From the NCBI GenBank assembly GCA_001270045.2, contig DF970689.1, forward strand, positions 205,051 through 269,050: a DNA stretch of 64,000 nucleotides, read 5' to 3'. This document shows positions 27,478 through 37,856 of this stretch, in pieces. Origin of the DNA: Bacteroidales bacterium 6E. GTDB lineage: Bacteria > Bacteroidota > Bacteroidia > Bacteroidales > Prolixibacteraceae. Within the stretch, counting starts at the first letter, position 1, and each line of letters begins with the position of its first letter. The notes under the pieces were generated by a model. The model was given only the letters and a program-made list of their open reading frames with translations. It had not been told where the DNA came from and made no database searches. A program made the translations under genes and the position numbers.

Positions 27478-29571
27478 GTGGAACTGGTTTTTGGCGAGAA
27501 ATATGGAGTTTGGATTTTATTGGCGGCAACCATGGTTGCTGCTGGAATCACGCTATTGATGTATTACAAAAGTAAAGACACGACCGAGCTTACTTCTTTT
27601 CAGAAAAGAACACTCATGGGATTGCGCTTTATATCAGTGTTCCTGATTGTATTTTTACTCGGTACGCCCCTCCTGAAAACCATAAAAAAGATTGTCCAGA
27701 AACCAGTCATTATTTTGGCTATCGACAATTCTGAATCCATGAAAGGTTATGGAGATCAGGATGACGCCAGGTCAAGAATACCAAACCTGATATCCGAGTT
27801 AAGAAATAAGTTTGAAGACAATGCGGATTTCATTGGATATACATTCGGGGAGAAACTGACCACTTTGAATCCCGAGCCTGGGTTTAATGAGAAGCGATCT
27901 TCATATGGCAATGCCATTCAGGAAATTTATAACCGGCATTTCAATCAAAATATAGGTGCATTGATCATGGTTGGTGATGGCATTTACAACCAGGGAGAGA
28001 ATCCGGTAAACACTGCCCAAAAGCTGAATTTTCCGGTTTACACAGTTGGACTTGGCGATACAACTGTGTATCAGGACACCCGAATCAACGATGTACGAAT
28101 AAACCGAACCGCTTTTCTAGGCAATCGTTTTCCTGTTGAGATTGACATTAGCTACCAGGGCGTCACAAATCCATTTATTGATCTTAAGATCCTTCATAAC
28201 GGGAAGACTGTTTATTCCGAGACAATACAAACCCCGCATAAGACAGGCTTCCGTACCATCCAAACCTATCTCGATGCTGATGTAAAAGGGCTCCAGTATT
28301 ATACCGCCGTCCTTGAATCATCCCAAGATGAACGAAACAAAGAGAATAATTCCCATAAATTTGTTATTCAAGTCCTTGAGAACAAGCAGAAAATCCTGAT
28401 TATTTCCAATGGCGTGCATCCAGATGCCGGAGCCCTAAAAAATGCACTCCAAAGCCAGGTAAACTACGAAGTTTCCCATTTCACCTCAGAACCATATCCA
28501 TCTGACATCAAACTATACAACCTGGTAATTCTTGAGCATATTCCTTCCGTTTCCCAATCAGGACGTGAGATCATTGAAACCTGTAATGAACATCGTATAC
28601 CCATATTGTTTCTTGTAGGGGCACAGACGCACATTCCCCAGCTCAATCTAGTATCAAAAGGTATCCGGCTAGAGATTCAGGCAGGCAATTTCGAGGATGC
28701 CCAACCCTATGTAAATGAAGGATTCACACAGTTCACCTTAAGTAACAATTTACGTGATATTTTCGACCGGTTTCCTCCAGTTAAAGTCCCATTCGCCCGG
28801 TACGAACTTAGCCCTGAATGGTCTGTAATTGCAAATCAGAGAATCCGAAACATTGAAACCGACCGTCCTGTTATGGCTGTCTCAAACCAGGATGGACATA
28901 AAATGGGAATTATTTTCGGTGAAGGATTTTGGAAATGGCGACTTTACGATTACTTGTCGAACTCTAATCATGATTCATTTAATGAATTGTTTGACAAATT
29001 GGTACAATACCTGGCGCTGAGGGATAATGAGGATAATTTCATCGTGAATTTCCAACCGGTTTACCAGGAAACGGAACCTGTCCGGATGACTGCCGAAGTA
29101 TACAATGATGCTTTTGAACCAATTACCACCCCAGAAGTCAGGATTATTCTAAAAGACTCATTGCAGCAGGAATTCAGCTACCTATTTGACAAGGGAAACC
29201 AATTCTATAGATTAGATCCCGGGTTAATGCCATCAGGACCCTATACTTTTCAGGCCACCACTGAAATCGGAGATAAGATTTACAGTGAGGTGGGAGAATT
29301 TGCGGTGATGCCCGTTAATTTTGAACTGCTTGAAAATCAGGCAAACCACAGGGTATTATATCAGATAGCCTTTCAAACAGGCGGGAAATTTTATCAACCC
29401 GAAGAATTACCGTCTTTAATCGACGATATCCAATCCAACTCCAACATAAAACCTTTCCATTATTTTCAGAATATGATGAATGAGATTCTGAACCTTAAAT
29501 GGATTTTCTTTGTAATATTAGTGTTGATGAGCGTGGAATGGTTTTTGCGCAAATTCTGGGGAATATACTAA
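27478..29571 (+). CDS. Membrane protein with von Willebrand factor A-like domain
   Basis: Function unknown. Two N-terminal helices (about 10-30 and 48-66) precede a VWA-like domain with the metal site DNSES (Asp83, Ser85, Ser87), then beta-rich regions and a C-terminal helix (about 675-693). The arrangement recalls BatA/BatB-like proteins and the large glutamine-amidotransferase-like VWA proteins of Bacteroidota. The start is a GTG at 27478; no upstream ATG is in frame. The stop TAA shares its last A with the ATG of the next gene (TAATG), so translation is coupled to the two lipoproteins downstream. Confidence 0.75.
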   Translation: MELVFGEKYGVWILLAATMVAAGITLLMYYKSKDTTELTSFQKRTLMGLRFISVFLIVFLLGTPLLKTIKKIVQKPVIILAIDNSESMKGYGDQDDARSRIPNLISELRNKFEDNADFIGYTFGEKLTTLNPEPGFNEKRSSYGNAIQEIYNRHFNQNIGALIMVGDGIYNQGENPVNTAQKLNFPVYTVGLGDTTVYQDTRINDVRINRTAFLGNRFPVEIDISYQGVTNPFIDLKILHNGKTVYSETIQTPHKTGFRTIQTYLDADVKGLQYYTAVLESSQDERNKENNSHKFVIQVLENKQKILIISNGVHPDAGALKNALQSQVNYEVSHFTSEPYPSDIKLYNLVILEHIPSVSQSGREIIETCNEHRIPILFLVGAQTHIPQLNLVSKGIRLEIQAGNFEDAQPYVNEGFTQFTLSNNLRDIFDRFPPVKVPFARYELSPEWSVIANQRIRNIETDRPVMAVSNQDGHKMGIIFGEGFWKWRLYDYLSNSNHDSFNELFDKLVQYLALRDNEDNFIVNFQPVYQETEPVRMTAEVYNDAFEPITTPEVRIILKDSLQQEFSYLFDKGNQFYRLDPGLMPSGPYTFQATTEIGDKIYSEVGEFAVMPVNFELLENQANHRVLYQIAFQTGGKFYQPEELPSLIDDIQSNSNIKPFHYFQNMMNEILNLKWIFFVILVLMSVEWFLRKFWGIY

Positions 29572-30626
29572 TGAATATGCTGAATATTTTTCATCGTTTC
29601 AAAGCATGGGGAGTGCTAATACCGGCATTATTGCTGGCTTCATGTAGTTCGGTAAGTTATTTACCCGTTGAAATATCTCATGTTCCAAAAGAAGCACTGG
29701 ATCCTGGAATCCAAAGCCTGACACTGATAAACAGGGTCGTCGACAGTCGTTTTGAAGACTATCGGGGTGATTCTCTCCAACAAACATTTTACAAGAAGCA
29801 ATTCAAGGCCGACACCCTTCTTTATGATATAAAAGCAGCCGACACACTGGTAATTGCCCTTGGCAATCTCCTCTTTGAATCAGGAAGGTTCGATATTGTC
29901 ATTCCTGAGGAACGGATTATACGTGATAAAAGCAATTCCTTTTTTCCAACGATGCTTGACTGGGATTTGGCTGACACGATCGTAAAGAATTTTGACACAG
30001 ATGGTGTGCTTTCTCTTGACATGTTCAGGACCCGGATCGTGACTGATTACAAAAAGGAAACACTGTTTGACCAGTCAACCAGTGAATTTTTTGCCGGTTA
30101 TCATGCCCAAATGGCCGTAGCCTATGAATCATTGTTCCGGATCTATTATCCATCCCAAAAGCAGGTTCTCAAAAATATCCTGATCAGGGATACTCTCATG
30201 TGGGAGGATTTTGATTATGAAATCAGGCCTTTGTTTAACCGGTTTACACCCGTAAAACAAGCCATGGCTGAAGCAGCCATTCATGCCGCATTACGACTGT
30301 CTGAACAAATCGCTCCTGTATGGCAGCGTGTAAATCGCAGCTATTTCGATAAAGGACATGCTATGCTTGAGCAAGCAGGATTGGCTGTAAAGTCTGGTGA
30401 TTGGAATACCGCCATCCAAATTTGGACCAATCTGGCCAATTCTGATGTTTCAAAATCAGTTTTGAGCAAGGCCCAATATAACCTGGCATTGGGCTATGAA
30501 ATTACAGGTACCATAGACGAAGCTATCGAATGGGGAATCAAGTCGTACAACACACAGTACCGCCCCATTACCTACAATTATCTGGAAATATTGGGTTTGC
30601 GAAAAAAACAACTTGAAATAAAGTGA
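29571..30626 (+). CDS. DUF6340-like outer-membrane lipoprotein (first of a pair)
   Basis: Function unknown. From the ATG at 29571 the protein has 351 residues and a lipoprotein signal with lipobox LLLASC (Cys25). The body resembles DUF6340 proteins: PVEISHVPKEALDP, a middle domain, and a C-terminal TPR-like helical part (about 265-340). The open frame starts earlier (29499), but that start lies inside the VWA gene and lacks the signal peptide. It overlaps the downstream paralogue by 4 bp. The pair plus the VWA protein may form an envelope complex. Confidence 0.75.
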   Translation: MNMLNIFHRFKAWGVLIPALLLASCSSVSYLPVEISHVPKEALDPGIQSLTLINRVVDSRFEDYRGDSLQQTFYKKQFKADTLLYDIKAADTLVIALGNLLFESGRFDIVIPEERIIRDKSNSFFPTMLDWDLADTIVKNFDTDGVLSLDMFRTRIVTDYKKETLFDQSTSEFFAGYHAQMAVAYESLFRIYYPSQKQVLKNILIRDTLMWEDFDYEIRPLFNRFTPVKQAMAEAAIHAALRLSEQIAPVWQRVNRSYFDKGHAMLEQAGLAVKSGDWNTAIQIWTNLANSDVSKSVLSKAQYNLALGYEITGTIDEAIEWGIKSYNTQYRPITYNYLEILGLRKKQLEIK

Positions 30627-31657
30627 AAATAAAATATTTCCACCTGTGTGGATTTTTATTGGTATTCCTTTTCACTTCATGCACTGTTTATCGGGAACTA
30701 CCTATTGAAGTGTTGAAGCCCGGTAAATTAATGTTGCCGACAGATTCACGCATTTCCCTCATATATCGAAATTTTAAATATTCAAACGATACGACAGCCA
30801 ATTATTTCAGGAAAGACTTTGTTCCTGTATTCGACAGTGAAAACGCCAAACTTGACATCGACAGCATTATCGCGGCGAAGAGTCTCGAAACATTGTACGA
30901 AATTTTTGAGGATCATCAGGTTGCCAGTTCAATTGACGTCCATAAGTATAATTATCTGCCTTCCATGAAGGGAGAACATCTGGCACCACTCAATCCTGAT
31001 ATCATAAGAAATTTAGCCAGAAGTAACCAGGCTGACTATATTGTTTCCCTGGAAACGCTTTCTTACCTCTACTCAACTTATTCAAGGGAAACGGTCTCTC
31101 AGGCCTGTGATGTTGTATTGGCTGGAATTTGGGCAATCTATAATGGAAAAACAGGGTCAATTATCACTCATCTTCCACAGGTTGATACATTGTACTGGGA
31201 CCATTTCGATGACATGGGAAAGCGTATACAGGTTCCCCCTCGCCTGGAAGCCCTGAAAATGGCTGTTGAAGAATATGTACATACATTTGGTAATGAATTC
31301 ATAACAGACTGGATTACAACGCAAAGGGTAATCATAATTCCACCGGTTGAAGAGTTCCGTCAGGCAGCCGTCCATGCCTATAGCCATGAATGGGATGAAG
31401 CAGAAAAATACTGGCAACGGTATGCCGATGAACGATTTGGCCGTCTGGCGTTTAGTGCACGGTTTAATTCAGCGGTGAAATATGAAATGTCGGATGACCT
31501 GAATGCAGCCTTAGATTGGCTGGATCAAGCTGAAGAGACTGCCAAACGTTACAAAAACAGAAATGATCTTGAACTCTTGAAATGGTATTCAATTATCCTT
31601 CAGGAACGCCTAACCGATATGGAAAAGCTAATAAAATTAGAGGAATCCCAGAAATGA
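30623..31657 (+). CDS. DUF6340-like outer-membrane lipoprotein (second of a pair)
   Basis: Function unknown; paralogue of the preceding gene. It starts at GTG (30623) overlapping the previous stop as GTGA. The 344-residue protein has a lipobox FLFTSC (Cys20), then YRELPIEVLKPGK, closely parallel to the first paralogue, and a C-terminal TPR-like segment with AVHAYSHEWDEAEKYW. Shared features of both copies are the VLAGIW/YHAQMAV barrel-like strand region and the tail that repeats ARFNSAVKYEMSDDLNAAL. The gene is convergent with lgt. Confidence 0.75.
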   Translation: MKIKYFHLCGFLLVFLFTSCTVYRELPIEVLKPGKLMLPTDSRISLIYRNFKYSNDTTANYFRKDFVPVFDSENAKLDIDSIIAAKSLETLYEIFEDHQVASSIDVHKYNYLPSMKGEHLAPLNPDIIRNLARSNQADYIVSLETLSYLYSTYSRETVSQACDVVLAGIWAIYNGKTGSIITHLPQVDTLYWDHFDDMGKRIQVPPRLEALKMAVEEYVHTFGNEFITDWITTQRVIIIPPVEEFRQAAVHAYSHEWDEAEKYWQRYADERFGRLAFSARFNSAVKYEMSDDLNAALDWLDQAEETAKRYKNRNDLELLKWYSIILQERLTDMEKLIKLEESQK

Positions 31658-31740
31658 AATCGCTTCCAATTTTTGTCCCATAAACCTGCAACAGGTTGAT
31701 TCAGATTAAAATTGGCCGGATCAACAAGAAATCAAAAGGG

Positions 31741-32556
31741 TTATTTGTTTTTGAACACCTGTTCAGGTCTGGTCAAGGCCCGGTAAATCAGATAAAACCC
31801 TCCAACAACGAATGGAATACTCAGCCATTGCCCCATATTTAATGACATGGTAGCCTCAAACGCTTCCTGGTCTTCCTTAATGAATTCAATAAAGAAGCGA
31901 CTCAGGAAAATCAGCACAAAAAAGATCCCGGTAATAAGTCCAGGCCTGTTTTTGGCGGCAGTTTTCCAATAGAGATAACTAAGCCAGGCAAATGTACCCA
32001 GATAGACCAGAGCCTCATAGATTTGAGTCGGGTGCTTTGGTACGGTTTCACCATTCCTTTCAAATATGAATCCCCATGGAAGGGAGGTTTCAGTTCCATA
32101 TATTTCCGAATTCATCAAATTCCCTGTACGGATAAATGCCGCGACCAAAGCCGTAGGCACCACAATCCTGTCAAGAGTCCAGAATACAGTCCTTTTGGTT
32201 ATCAAACGGGAATGAACGATCAGGGCAAGAAAAATACCGATAGCACCTCCATGACTGGCAAGTCCTCCATGCCATACCTTCAGGATTTCTCCCGGATGCT
32301 GGGAATAATAATCCCATCCGTAAAAGAAGACATGTCCAAGCCGGGCACCCAAAATGGTGGCAATGATAATGTAGAAAAACAGGCTGTCGATCCATTTTGT
32401 ACTGACATTCTCCGATTTAAGCATTTTTTCGCCGATATAATAACCGATAAGAAATCCAGCCGCAAAGAGCACACCATACCATCGGGGTGCGAAAGATCCC
32501 AGAGAAAAAATCTCAGGTGTTACATTCCAGTGGACAAAATTTATAACTTGGAACAT
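31741..32556 (-). CDS. lgt: Prolipoprotein diacylglyceryl transferase
   Basis: Transfers a diacylglyceryl group from phosphatidylglycerol to the lipobox cysteine, the first step of lipoprotein maturation; inner membrane. The 271 residues form about seven helices and contain the Lgt signature FIRTGNLMNSEIYG (about 141-154, usually GRxGNxxNxE), HGGLASHGGAIG with the essential His, and PTQIYEAL. It is next to two lipoprotein genes but on the opposite strand, so the link is by position only. Length is normal. Confidence 0.95.
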   Translation of the reverse strand: MFQVINFVHWNVTPEIFSLGSFAPRWYGVLFAAGFLIGYYIGEKMLKSENVSTKWIDSLFFYIIIATILGARLGHVFFYGWDYYSQHPGEILKVWHGGLASHGGAIGIFLALIVHSRLITKRTVFWTLDRIVVPTALVAAFIRTGNLMNSEIYGTETSLPWGFIFERNGETVPKHPTQIYEALVYLGTFAWLSYLYWKTAAKNRPGLITGIFFVLIFLSRFFIEFIKEDQEAFEATMSLNMGQWLSIPFVVGGFYLIYRALTRPEQVFKNK

Positions 32557-32650
32557 GCTTATCTAGTGTTGGTTAAAATATATAACTAAAATATTTGCTT
32601 TAATTGATTATGCACTACAAATCAATGATACTTAAATCGTGAAAGGGATC

Positions 32651-35600
32651 TTATTCTCCCATGGCTCCATGGCACTGCTTATATTTCTTTCCGCTGCCAC
32701 ATGGGCATGGATCATTCCTTCCCACTTTTTTCTCCACCCTTACAGGTTCAGGTCTTGCCTTTTCCTGGGTCTGGCTTTGGGCACCCTCCATTGCGTTTGA
32801 TGCAGTCGGCAATTCTGACTTCTGCGTACGATACCTGCTCATGTCTGTACGACGTGTTTCAGCCGCTTCCCTGACCTGTTCGGGATTCTGGATCGGGATA
32901 TGGCCTTTCATAAGTGTAGCGACAATGTCTTTATTCACTTTGTTAACCATAACCTTAAACAGGTTAAAGGATTCGAATTTATAGATCAGCAAAGGATCCT
33001 TTTGCTCATAGGTGGCATTCTGCACCGACTGTTTCAGGTCGTCCATCTCGCGGAGTTGTTCTTTCCATGCTTCGTCGATGGTATTCAGGACAATCTGTTT
33101 CTGGTATGACTTCACCAGTTCCCTTCCTTTGTTCTGATAAGCCTTTTCAAGATTGCAGACAATCTGGAAAAGTCTGCGGCCATCGGTAATCGGAACAACG
33201 ATATTGGTATATATGTGCGATTTCTTTTCGTATACGTCTTTGATAACCGGATAAGCCTGTTTGGCGATTGATTGTACCTTTCGGTTATAAGTTTCAATCA
33301 TTACCTGGAATATTTGCTCAGTTATCTCGTTGGTATTAAGCTTACTGAACTCTTCCTCCTTAACAGGTGATTCAATTGACAGGAGTCGCATCAGTTCAAG
33401 GTTGAAATCCTCAAACTCCTGGGATCCCTGGTATTCGTTGACCAGGTTTTCAACAGAATCGTACATCATGTTCAGGACATCCACTTCCAGGCGTTCACCA
33501 AAGAGGGCGTGGCGTCTTTTCTTGTAAATGACTTCACGCTGTGAATTCATGACATCATCATACTCCAGCAAACGCTTACGAATACCGAAGTTATTCTCTT
33601 CAACCTTTTTCTGTGCCCTTTCAATGGACTTTGATATCATCGAATGCTGGATGACCTCACCTTCTTTCAGTCCAAGTCGGTCCATGATTCCGGCAATCCT
33701 GTCTGAACCAAACAGGCGCATCAGGTCATCCTCAAGAGAGACGAAGAACTGGGACGAACCCGGGTCTCCCTGCCTGCCTGAACGTCCACGCAACTGTCTG
33801 TCCACACGTCTGGATTCATGGCGTTCGGTACCGATGATGGCAAGACCGCCTGCCTGCTTCACTTCAGTCGTAATCTTGATGTCGGTACCCCTACCGGCCA
33901 TGTTGGTGGCGATGGTTACCATACCAGCCCGTCCGGCCTCAGCAACGATTTCGGCTTCCCTCGCGTGTAACTTGGCATTCAATACGTTATGATGAATACC
34001 TTTCATTTTTAACATCCTGCTGAGCAACTCTGAAATTTCCACGGAGGTAGTACCTACGAGAACCGGACGACCGGCCTTGTTGAGATTTTCAATTTCCTGG
34101 ATGACAGCATTATATTTTTCACGCTTCGTTTTATAAACCAAGTCCTCCTGGTCCTTACGGATTATCGGGCGGTTGGTTGGGATGACCACCACTTCAAGCT
34201 TGTAGATATCCCACAATTCCCCTGCTTCAGTTTCGGCGGTACCTGTCATGCCGGCTAGCTTATGGTACATCCTGAAGTAATTCTGGAGGGTAATGGTTGC
34301 AAATGTCTGTGTGGCAGCTTCTACCTTAACTCTTTCTTTGGCCTCAATAGCCTGGTGGAGACCATCGGAATATCTTCGCCCCTCCATGATACGGCCAGTT
34401 TGTTCATCGACAATTTTGACCTTATTGTCGATTACCACATATTCGACATCCTTTTCGAACATGGTGTAGGCCTTGAGCAACTGGTTGATGGTATGAACCC
34501 TCTCCGACTTGACTGCATAGTCCTGAAGCAGTTTATCCTTTTTTTCGATTCGCTCTTCAGCTGTCAGGTTAGAGTGCTCAAGCTCTGCGATAGAAGCACC
34601 CATGTCAGGCAGAATAAAGAATGAAGGATCCTCGAATCCGGCAGAAATCAGGTCGATACCCTTTTCCGTAAGGTCGACAGAATTCTGTTTTTCTTCAATG
34701 ACAAAATACAGAGGATCAGTTACGATATGCATATTTTTGTTGTTGTCCTGCATGTAAAAATTTTCGGTCTTCAGCAGGATCCCCTTCATTCCTTCTTCAC
34801 TAAGGAACTTGATCAGGGTTTTATTTTTTGGCATACCCTTATGAGCCCGCAAAAGCAGCAGACCACCCTCCTTCTTTTCATCATCCGTCGCATCGGGTTT
34901 TGTCAGAAGTCTCTTGGCATCTGTAAATACCGTATTGATCAGTTCACGTTGTGCACGGAAAAGTTTCTCGACATATTGTTTCAGCTCTTCGAACTGCTGG
35001 TTTTCACCCTTCGGAACCGGGCCTGAAATGATAAGCGGTGTACGCGCATCATCAATCAACACCGAATCCACCTCATCCACAATTGCATAGTGATGTTTTC
35101 TCTGGACAAGGTCTTGTGGATTGATGGCCATGTTATCACGCAGATAGTCGAAACCGAATTCGTTATTGGTACCATAAGTGATATCGGCATTGTATGCATT
35201 TCTGCGGGCTTCTGAATTGGGTTGGTGTTTGTCGATACAATCCACTTTTAACCCGTGAAATTCAAAGATTGGCCCCATCCATTCAGAGTCACGTTTCGAC
35301 AGGTAGTCATTGACGGTAACTACGTGGACACCTCTACCGGCAAGGGCATTCAGGAACACCGGCAATGTAGCGACAAGTGTTTTCCCCTCACCTGTAGCCA
35401 TTTCTGAAATCTTACCCTGATGCAATACAACCCCACCGATCAACTGCACGTCGTAGTGCACCATCTCCCATTTGATTTCGCTGCCTCCGGCAATCCAACG
35501 GTTGTTCCAGTATGCCTTATCTCCTTCAATGGTGATGCTGGAACGAGTCGCCGCAAGGTCGCGGTCGTAATTCCGTGCGGTTACTTCAATTCTTTCATTT

Positions 35601-35971
35601 CCAGCAAAACGATTGGCAGTTTCCTTAACGATAGAAAAGGCTGTGGGAAGTATTTCATTGAGCGTGGCTTCAATCTTCTCTATGATAATTTCCTCTAACT
35701 TGTCGATTCGCTCATATAATTTTTCACTCTCCTGTATTTCAACCTCTTCGACCTTGAGCTTAATTTCTTCGATCTCCGTGGTTTCAAGCTGAATCCGTTC
35801 CTTTATCAGTGCCTTCAGACGATCGCTTTCATCCCTGAGCTGATCGTTGCTGAGTTTGACAATCCGCTCGTATTCCTTCTTAATTGCCTGAAGGACAGGA
35901 TCAATATCTTTTATATCCCGGTCTGATTTATTCCCGAGTATTTTGCTTAAAATCTTAGTAACAAATGCCAT
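32651..35971 (-). CDS. secA: Preprotein translocase ATPase SecA
   Basis: Motor of the Sec pathway. The 1106-residue protein has Walker A GEGKT (194-198), the [14 protein letters not shown] Walker B region, NMAGRGTDI and the helicase motif [16 protein letters not shown], plus a C-terminal zinc site [13 protein letters not shown] that binds SecB or membranes. It is longer than E. coli SecA (901): an insertion of about 45 charged residues (near 55-105) and a second extension after motif II account for much of this, as is usual in Bacteroidota. It has its own promoter and no co-transcribed neighbour. Confidence 0.97.
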   Translation of the reverse strand: MAFVTKILSKILGNKSDRDIKDIDPVLQAIKKEYERIVKLSNDQLRDESDRLKALIKERIQLETTEIEEIKLKVEEVEIQESEKLYERIDKLEEIIIEKIEATLNEILPTAFSIVKETANRFAGNERIEVTARNYDRDLAATRSSITIEGDKAYWNNRWIAGGSEIKWEMVHYDVQLIGGVVLHQGKISEMATGEGKTLVATLPVFLNALAGRGVHVVTVNDYLSKRDSEWMGPIFEFHGLKVDCIDKHQPNSEARRNAYNADITYGTNNEFGFDYLRDNMAINPQDLVQRKHHYAIVDEVDSVLIDDARTPLIISGPVPKGENQQFEELKQYVEKLFRAQRELINTVFTDAKRLLTKPDATDDEKKEGGLLLLRAHKGMPKNKTLIKFLSEEGMKGILLKTENFYMQDNNKNMHIVTDPLYFVIEEKQNSVDLTEKGIDLISAGFEDPSFFILPDMGASIAELEHSNLTAEERIEKKDKLLQDYAVKSERVHTINQLLKAYTMFEKDVEYVVIDNKVKIVDEQTGRIMEGRRYSDGLHQAIEAKERVKVEAATQTFATITLQNYFRMYHKLAGMTGTAETEAGELWDIYKLEVVVIPTNRPIIRKDQEDLVYKTKREKYNAVIQEIENLNKAGRPVLVGTTSVEISELLSRMLKMKGIHHNVLNAKLHAREAEIVAEAGRAGMVTIATNMAGRGTDIKITTEVKQAGGLAIIGTERHESRRVDRQLRGRSGRQGDPGSSQFFVSLEDDLMRLFGSDRIAGIMDRLGLKEGEVIQHSMISKSIERAQKKVEENNFGIRKRLLEYDDVMNSQREVIYKKRRHALFGERLEVDVLNMMYDSVENLVNEYQGSQEFEDFNLELMRLLSIESPVKEEEFSKLNTNEITEQIFQVMIETYNRKVQSIAKQAYPVIKDVYEKKSHIYTNIVVPITDGRRLFQIVCNLEKAYQNKGRELVKSYQKQIVLNTIDEAWKEQLREMDDLKQSVQNATYEQKDPLLIYKFESFNLFKVMVNKVNKDIVATLMKGHIPIQNPEQVREAAETRRTDMSRYRTQKSELPTASNAMEGAQSQTQEKARPEPVRVEKKVGRNDPCPCGSGKKYKQCHGAMGE

Positions 35972-36005
35972 ATGGATACTTTAATTCCTTATTAATACAG
36001 TGTTG

Positions 36006-36013
36006 CAAATGTA
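36006..36013 (-). promoter_or_regulatory. -7 promoter element of secA
   Basis: Minus-strand TACATTTG with a predicted start near 35999 and a leader of about 28 nt. Confidence 0.55.
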
Positions 36014-36172
36014 GTCAATTGTGAAGCTTATAAAAAATGCCCACATTACTTTTTATAAATATCATGCCATCACAAAAACCTGACGCAATGTCGGTATTCC
36101 TGAAACATCAGGAAAGAAAGGAATGATTATCCGGCCATAATAGCAGATATATTTACGATATCACAATAATGA

Positions 36173-36180
36173 TACATTTG
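36173..36180 (+). promoter_or_regulatory. -7 promoter element of the small zinc-ribbon gene
   Basis: TACATTTG; predicted start near 36186 and a leader of about 40 nt before the ATG at 36227. It supports the small ORF as a real gene. Confidence 0.5.
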
Positions 36181-36226
36181 CACGGCGTTAATCAGTCATC
36201 ATCATTGACATTTTAATAGAGACAAT

Positions 36227-36412
36227 ATGGAAATTCAGGATAATCACCGATGTTTCGTCTGCAAAAGTACATTGAAGAAGGACCAGTACAGGATGAATAC
36301 CTCAGTCATGAAGCCCGTGTGTCTTCAATGTGCAGGATCTGAAAAGGAAAAACAGTCTGAGGAAAACTTGCTTGACAGCCTGGCTGACGGATTGGTCTGC
36401 GGGTGCATCTAA
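36227..36412 (+). CDS. Small cysteine-rich (zinc-ribbon-like) protein
   Basis: Function unknown. Only 61 residues, with two CxxC pairs (CFVC at 9-12 and CLQC at 32-35) spaced like a zinc ribbon, an acidic helix (EKEKQSEENLLDSLADGL), and a C-terminal CGCI where Cys58 and Cys60 lie four and two residues from the end. The last motif is not part of a usual zinc ribbon and might be a second metal or redox site. It has a dedicated promoter 47 nt upstream. The stop overlaps the end of the convergent lipid kinase gene by 4 nt. Confidence 0.6.
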   Translation: MEIQDNHRCFVCKSTLKKDQYRMNTSVMKPVCLQCAGSEKEKQSEENLLDSLADGLVCGCI

Positions 36413-37347
36413 TCGAGTAAGTAGGTAATTTTTCCCGCGATCTCAACTTCTATTTTTCGGACCGTGACTGGATTGTTACCTTCCATAAGTACCTCGCCAT
36501 CGCTTTCAAAATAAAACTTATCAGTATTATCCACTTGAAGTTTTACTTTATTCATCGGTTTTAAATAGCTCACCAAAGGATTGTTATATTGAGGCTGTTG
36601 AAGCATTGAAATTGCAATTAGTGACCTGAATAACTTGAGATTGGTTCCCCTTCTAAGGATTACAGACTCAAACATGCCATCATTATTCTGCAGTTTTTGA
36701 TTAATTGGCATGCCCCCACCAAAATATTTTCCGAGCATGAATAGAAACATCACTGGTTCTGCAGAATCCAGGCCTATACCTGGTACATCATAATCGACCT
36801 TTCCAACCGAACCGTTCAGTTTATAAATTGCCTTGGTGGCAGCCTCAAAATAACGAAAGGTGGCCGGCATTTTCCTTCGCCTCAGATCCTCGTATTCGAG
36901 TAAAGTTTGTGAATCAAGTCCAATACCCCCTACATTGAAGATATACCTTTGATAAGTATCATTAATCGTAGCCAAGAGATAATCGTCAGTGATAATCCTG
37001 ATGGCAACATCTTCTGTTTTTTCGAAATTTCCGGCCAAAGTCGAATATAAGCCAGCCCTGTTGAGCTCAATCAGTGACTTATGACGGTCGTTGCCTGATC
37101 CTCTTGGAGTAATTTTGATCAGTTTGTCTTTCAGGAAGGAACCATTGGCAATCAAGACATCATTCAGTGTGCCGGACAGCGTACCGTCCCCCCCCACGAG
37201 TTCAATTATCCGTGGATTCAGATTGATCAGATTATTGGCGGCATCTTTTGATGAACTGGTAAACACAACTTCAGCCTCAGGCTGTGCTTTATATCGGGTA
37301 ATATTCTGATTGACAATGACTACTCTTTTCTTTTCCATATCATTCAT
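36409..37347 (-). CDS. Diacylglycerol kinase-family lipid kinase
   Basis: Predicted ATP-dependent kinase of diacylglycerol or a sphingoid-like lipid. The 312 residues have the nucleotide-binding GGDGT motif (about 52-56) and a variant of the second motif, TPRGSGND (about 79-86; usually TGNDFA), so the fold is kept but the second motif is slightly divergent. The remaining beta-sandwich carries FYFESDGE, equivalent to the family's xxxDGE substrate motif. Start at 37347; Met4 is a close alternative. It precedes no other gene on this strand and is convergent with the small zinc-ribbon gene. Confidence 0.85.
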   Translation of the reverse strand: MNDMEKKRVVIVNQNITRYKAQPEAEVVFTSSSKDAANNLINLNPRIIELVGGDGTLSGTLNDVLIANGSFLKDKLIKITPRGSGNDRHKSLIELNRAGLYSTLAGNFEKTEDVAIRIITDDYLLATINDTYQRYIFNVGGIGLDSQTLLEYEDLRRRKMPATFRYFEAATKAIYKLNGSVGKVDYDVPGIGLDSAEPVMFLFMLGKYFGGGMPINQKLQNNDGMFESVILRRGTNLKLFRSLIAISMLQQPQYNNPLVSYLKPMNKVKLQVDNTDKFYFESDGEVLMEGNNPVTVRKIEVEIAGKITYLLD

Positions 37348-37448
37348 CTCCGCCCAGAGTTCCTGAGGACGGGTAAAGCTAAGAAAAATTCAGTTACGCA
37401 TGAATGGTTCAAAATATTTCGACTGACCGGTCAAATCACCGGGTATTA

Positions 37449-37480
37449 TAAAAAAAGCCTGAAGCATTGCTCCAGGCTTG
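37449..37480 (-). terminator. Rho-independent terminator after the ferredoxin gene
   Basis: Minus-strand stem aagcctg / caggctt (37479-37473 with 37461-37455) followed by a T-run. Confidence 0.8.
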
Positions 37481-37502
37481 AGTTTTTTTTATCTCCGGGA
37501 TA

Positions 37503-37748
<246 letters not shown>

Positions 37749-37768
37749 TTAAATTACGGTCATATATT

Positions 37769-37804
37769 CTTGGAATTTGCAAACATTGCATGGTCAATTC
37801 CAAG
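37769..37804. promoter_or_regulatory. Inverted repeat upstream of the ZIP transporter gene
   Basis: Perfect 9-bp arms cttggaatt (37769-37777) and aattccaag (37796-37804) around an 18-nt spacer, about 50 nt before the transporter ATG and 20 nt before a weak -7 match (TACCTTTA). Possible metal-responsive operator. Confidence 0.4.
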
Positions 37805-37856
37805 CCTCGTAAATTTTTATTTTACCTTTACAACCGGCACTGAATGAGCTTTCGCT

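Noticed and set aside
31683-31697. Hairpin aacctg-caa-caggtt between the second lipoprotein gene and lgt
   Set aside because: A perfect 6-bp stem but no T-run on either strand, so it is not called as a terminator.
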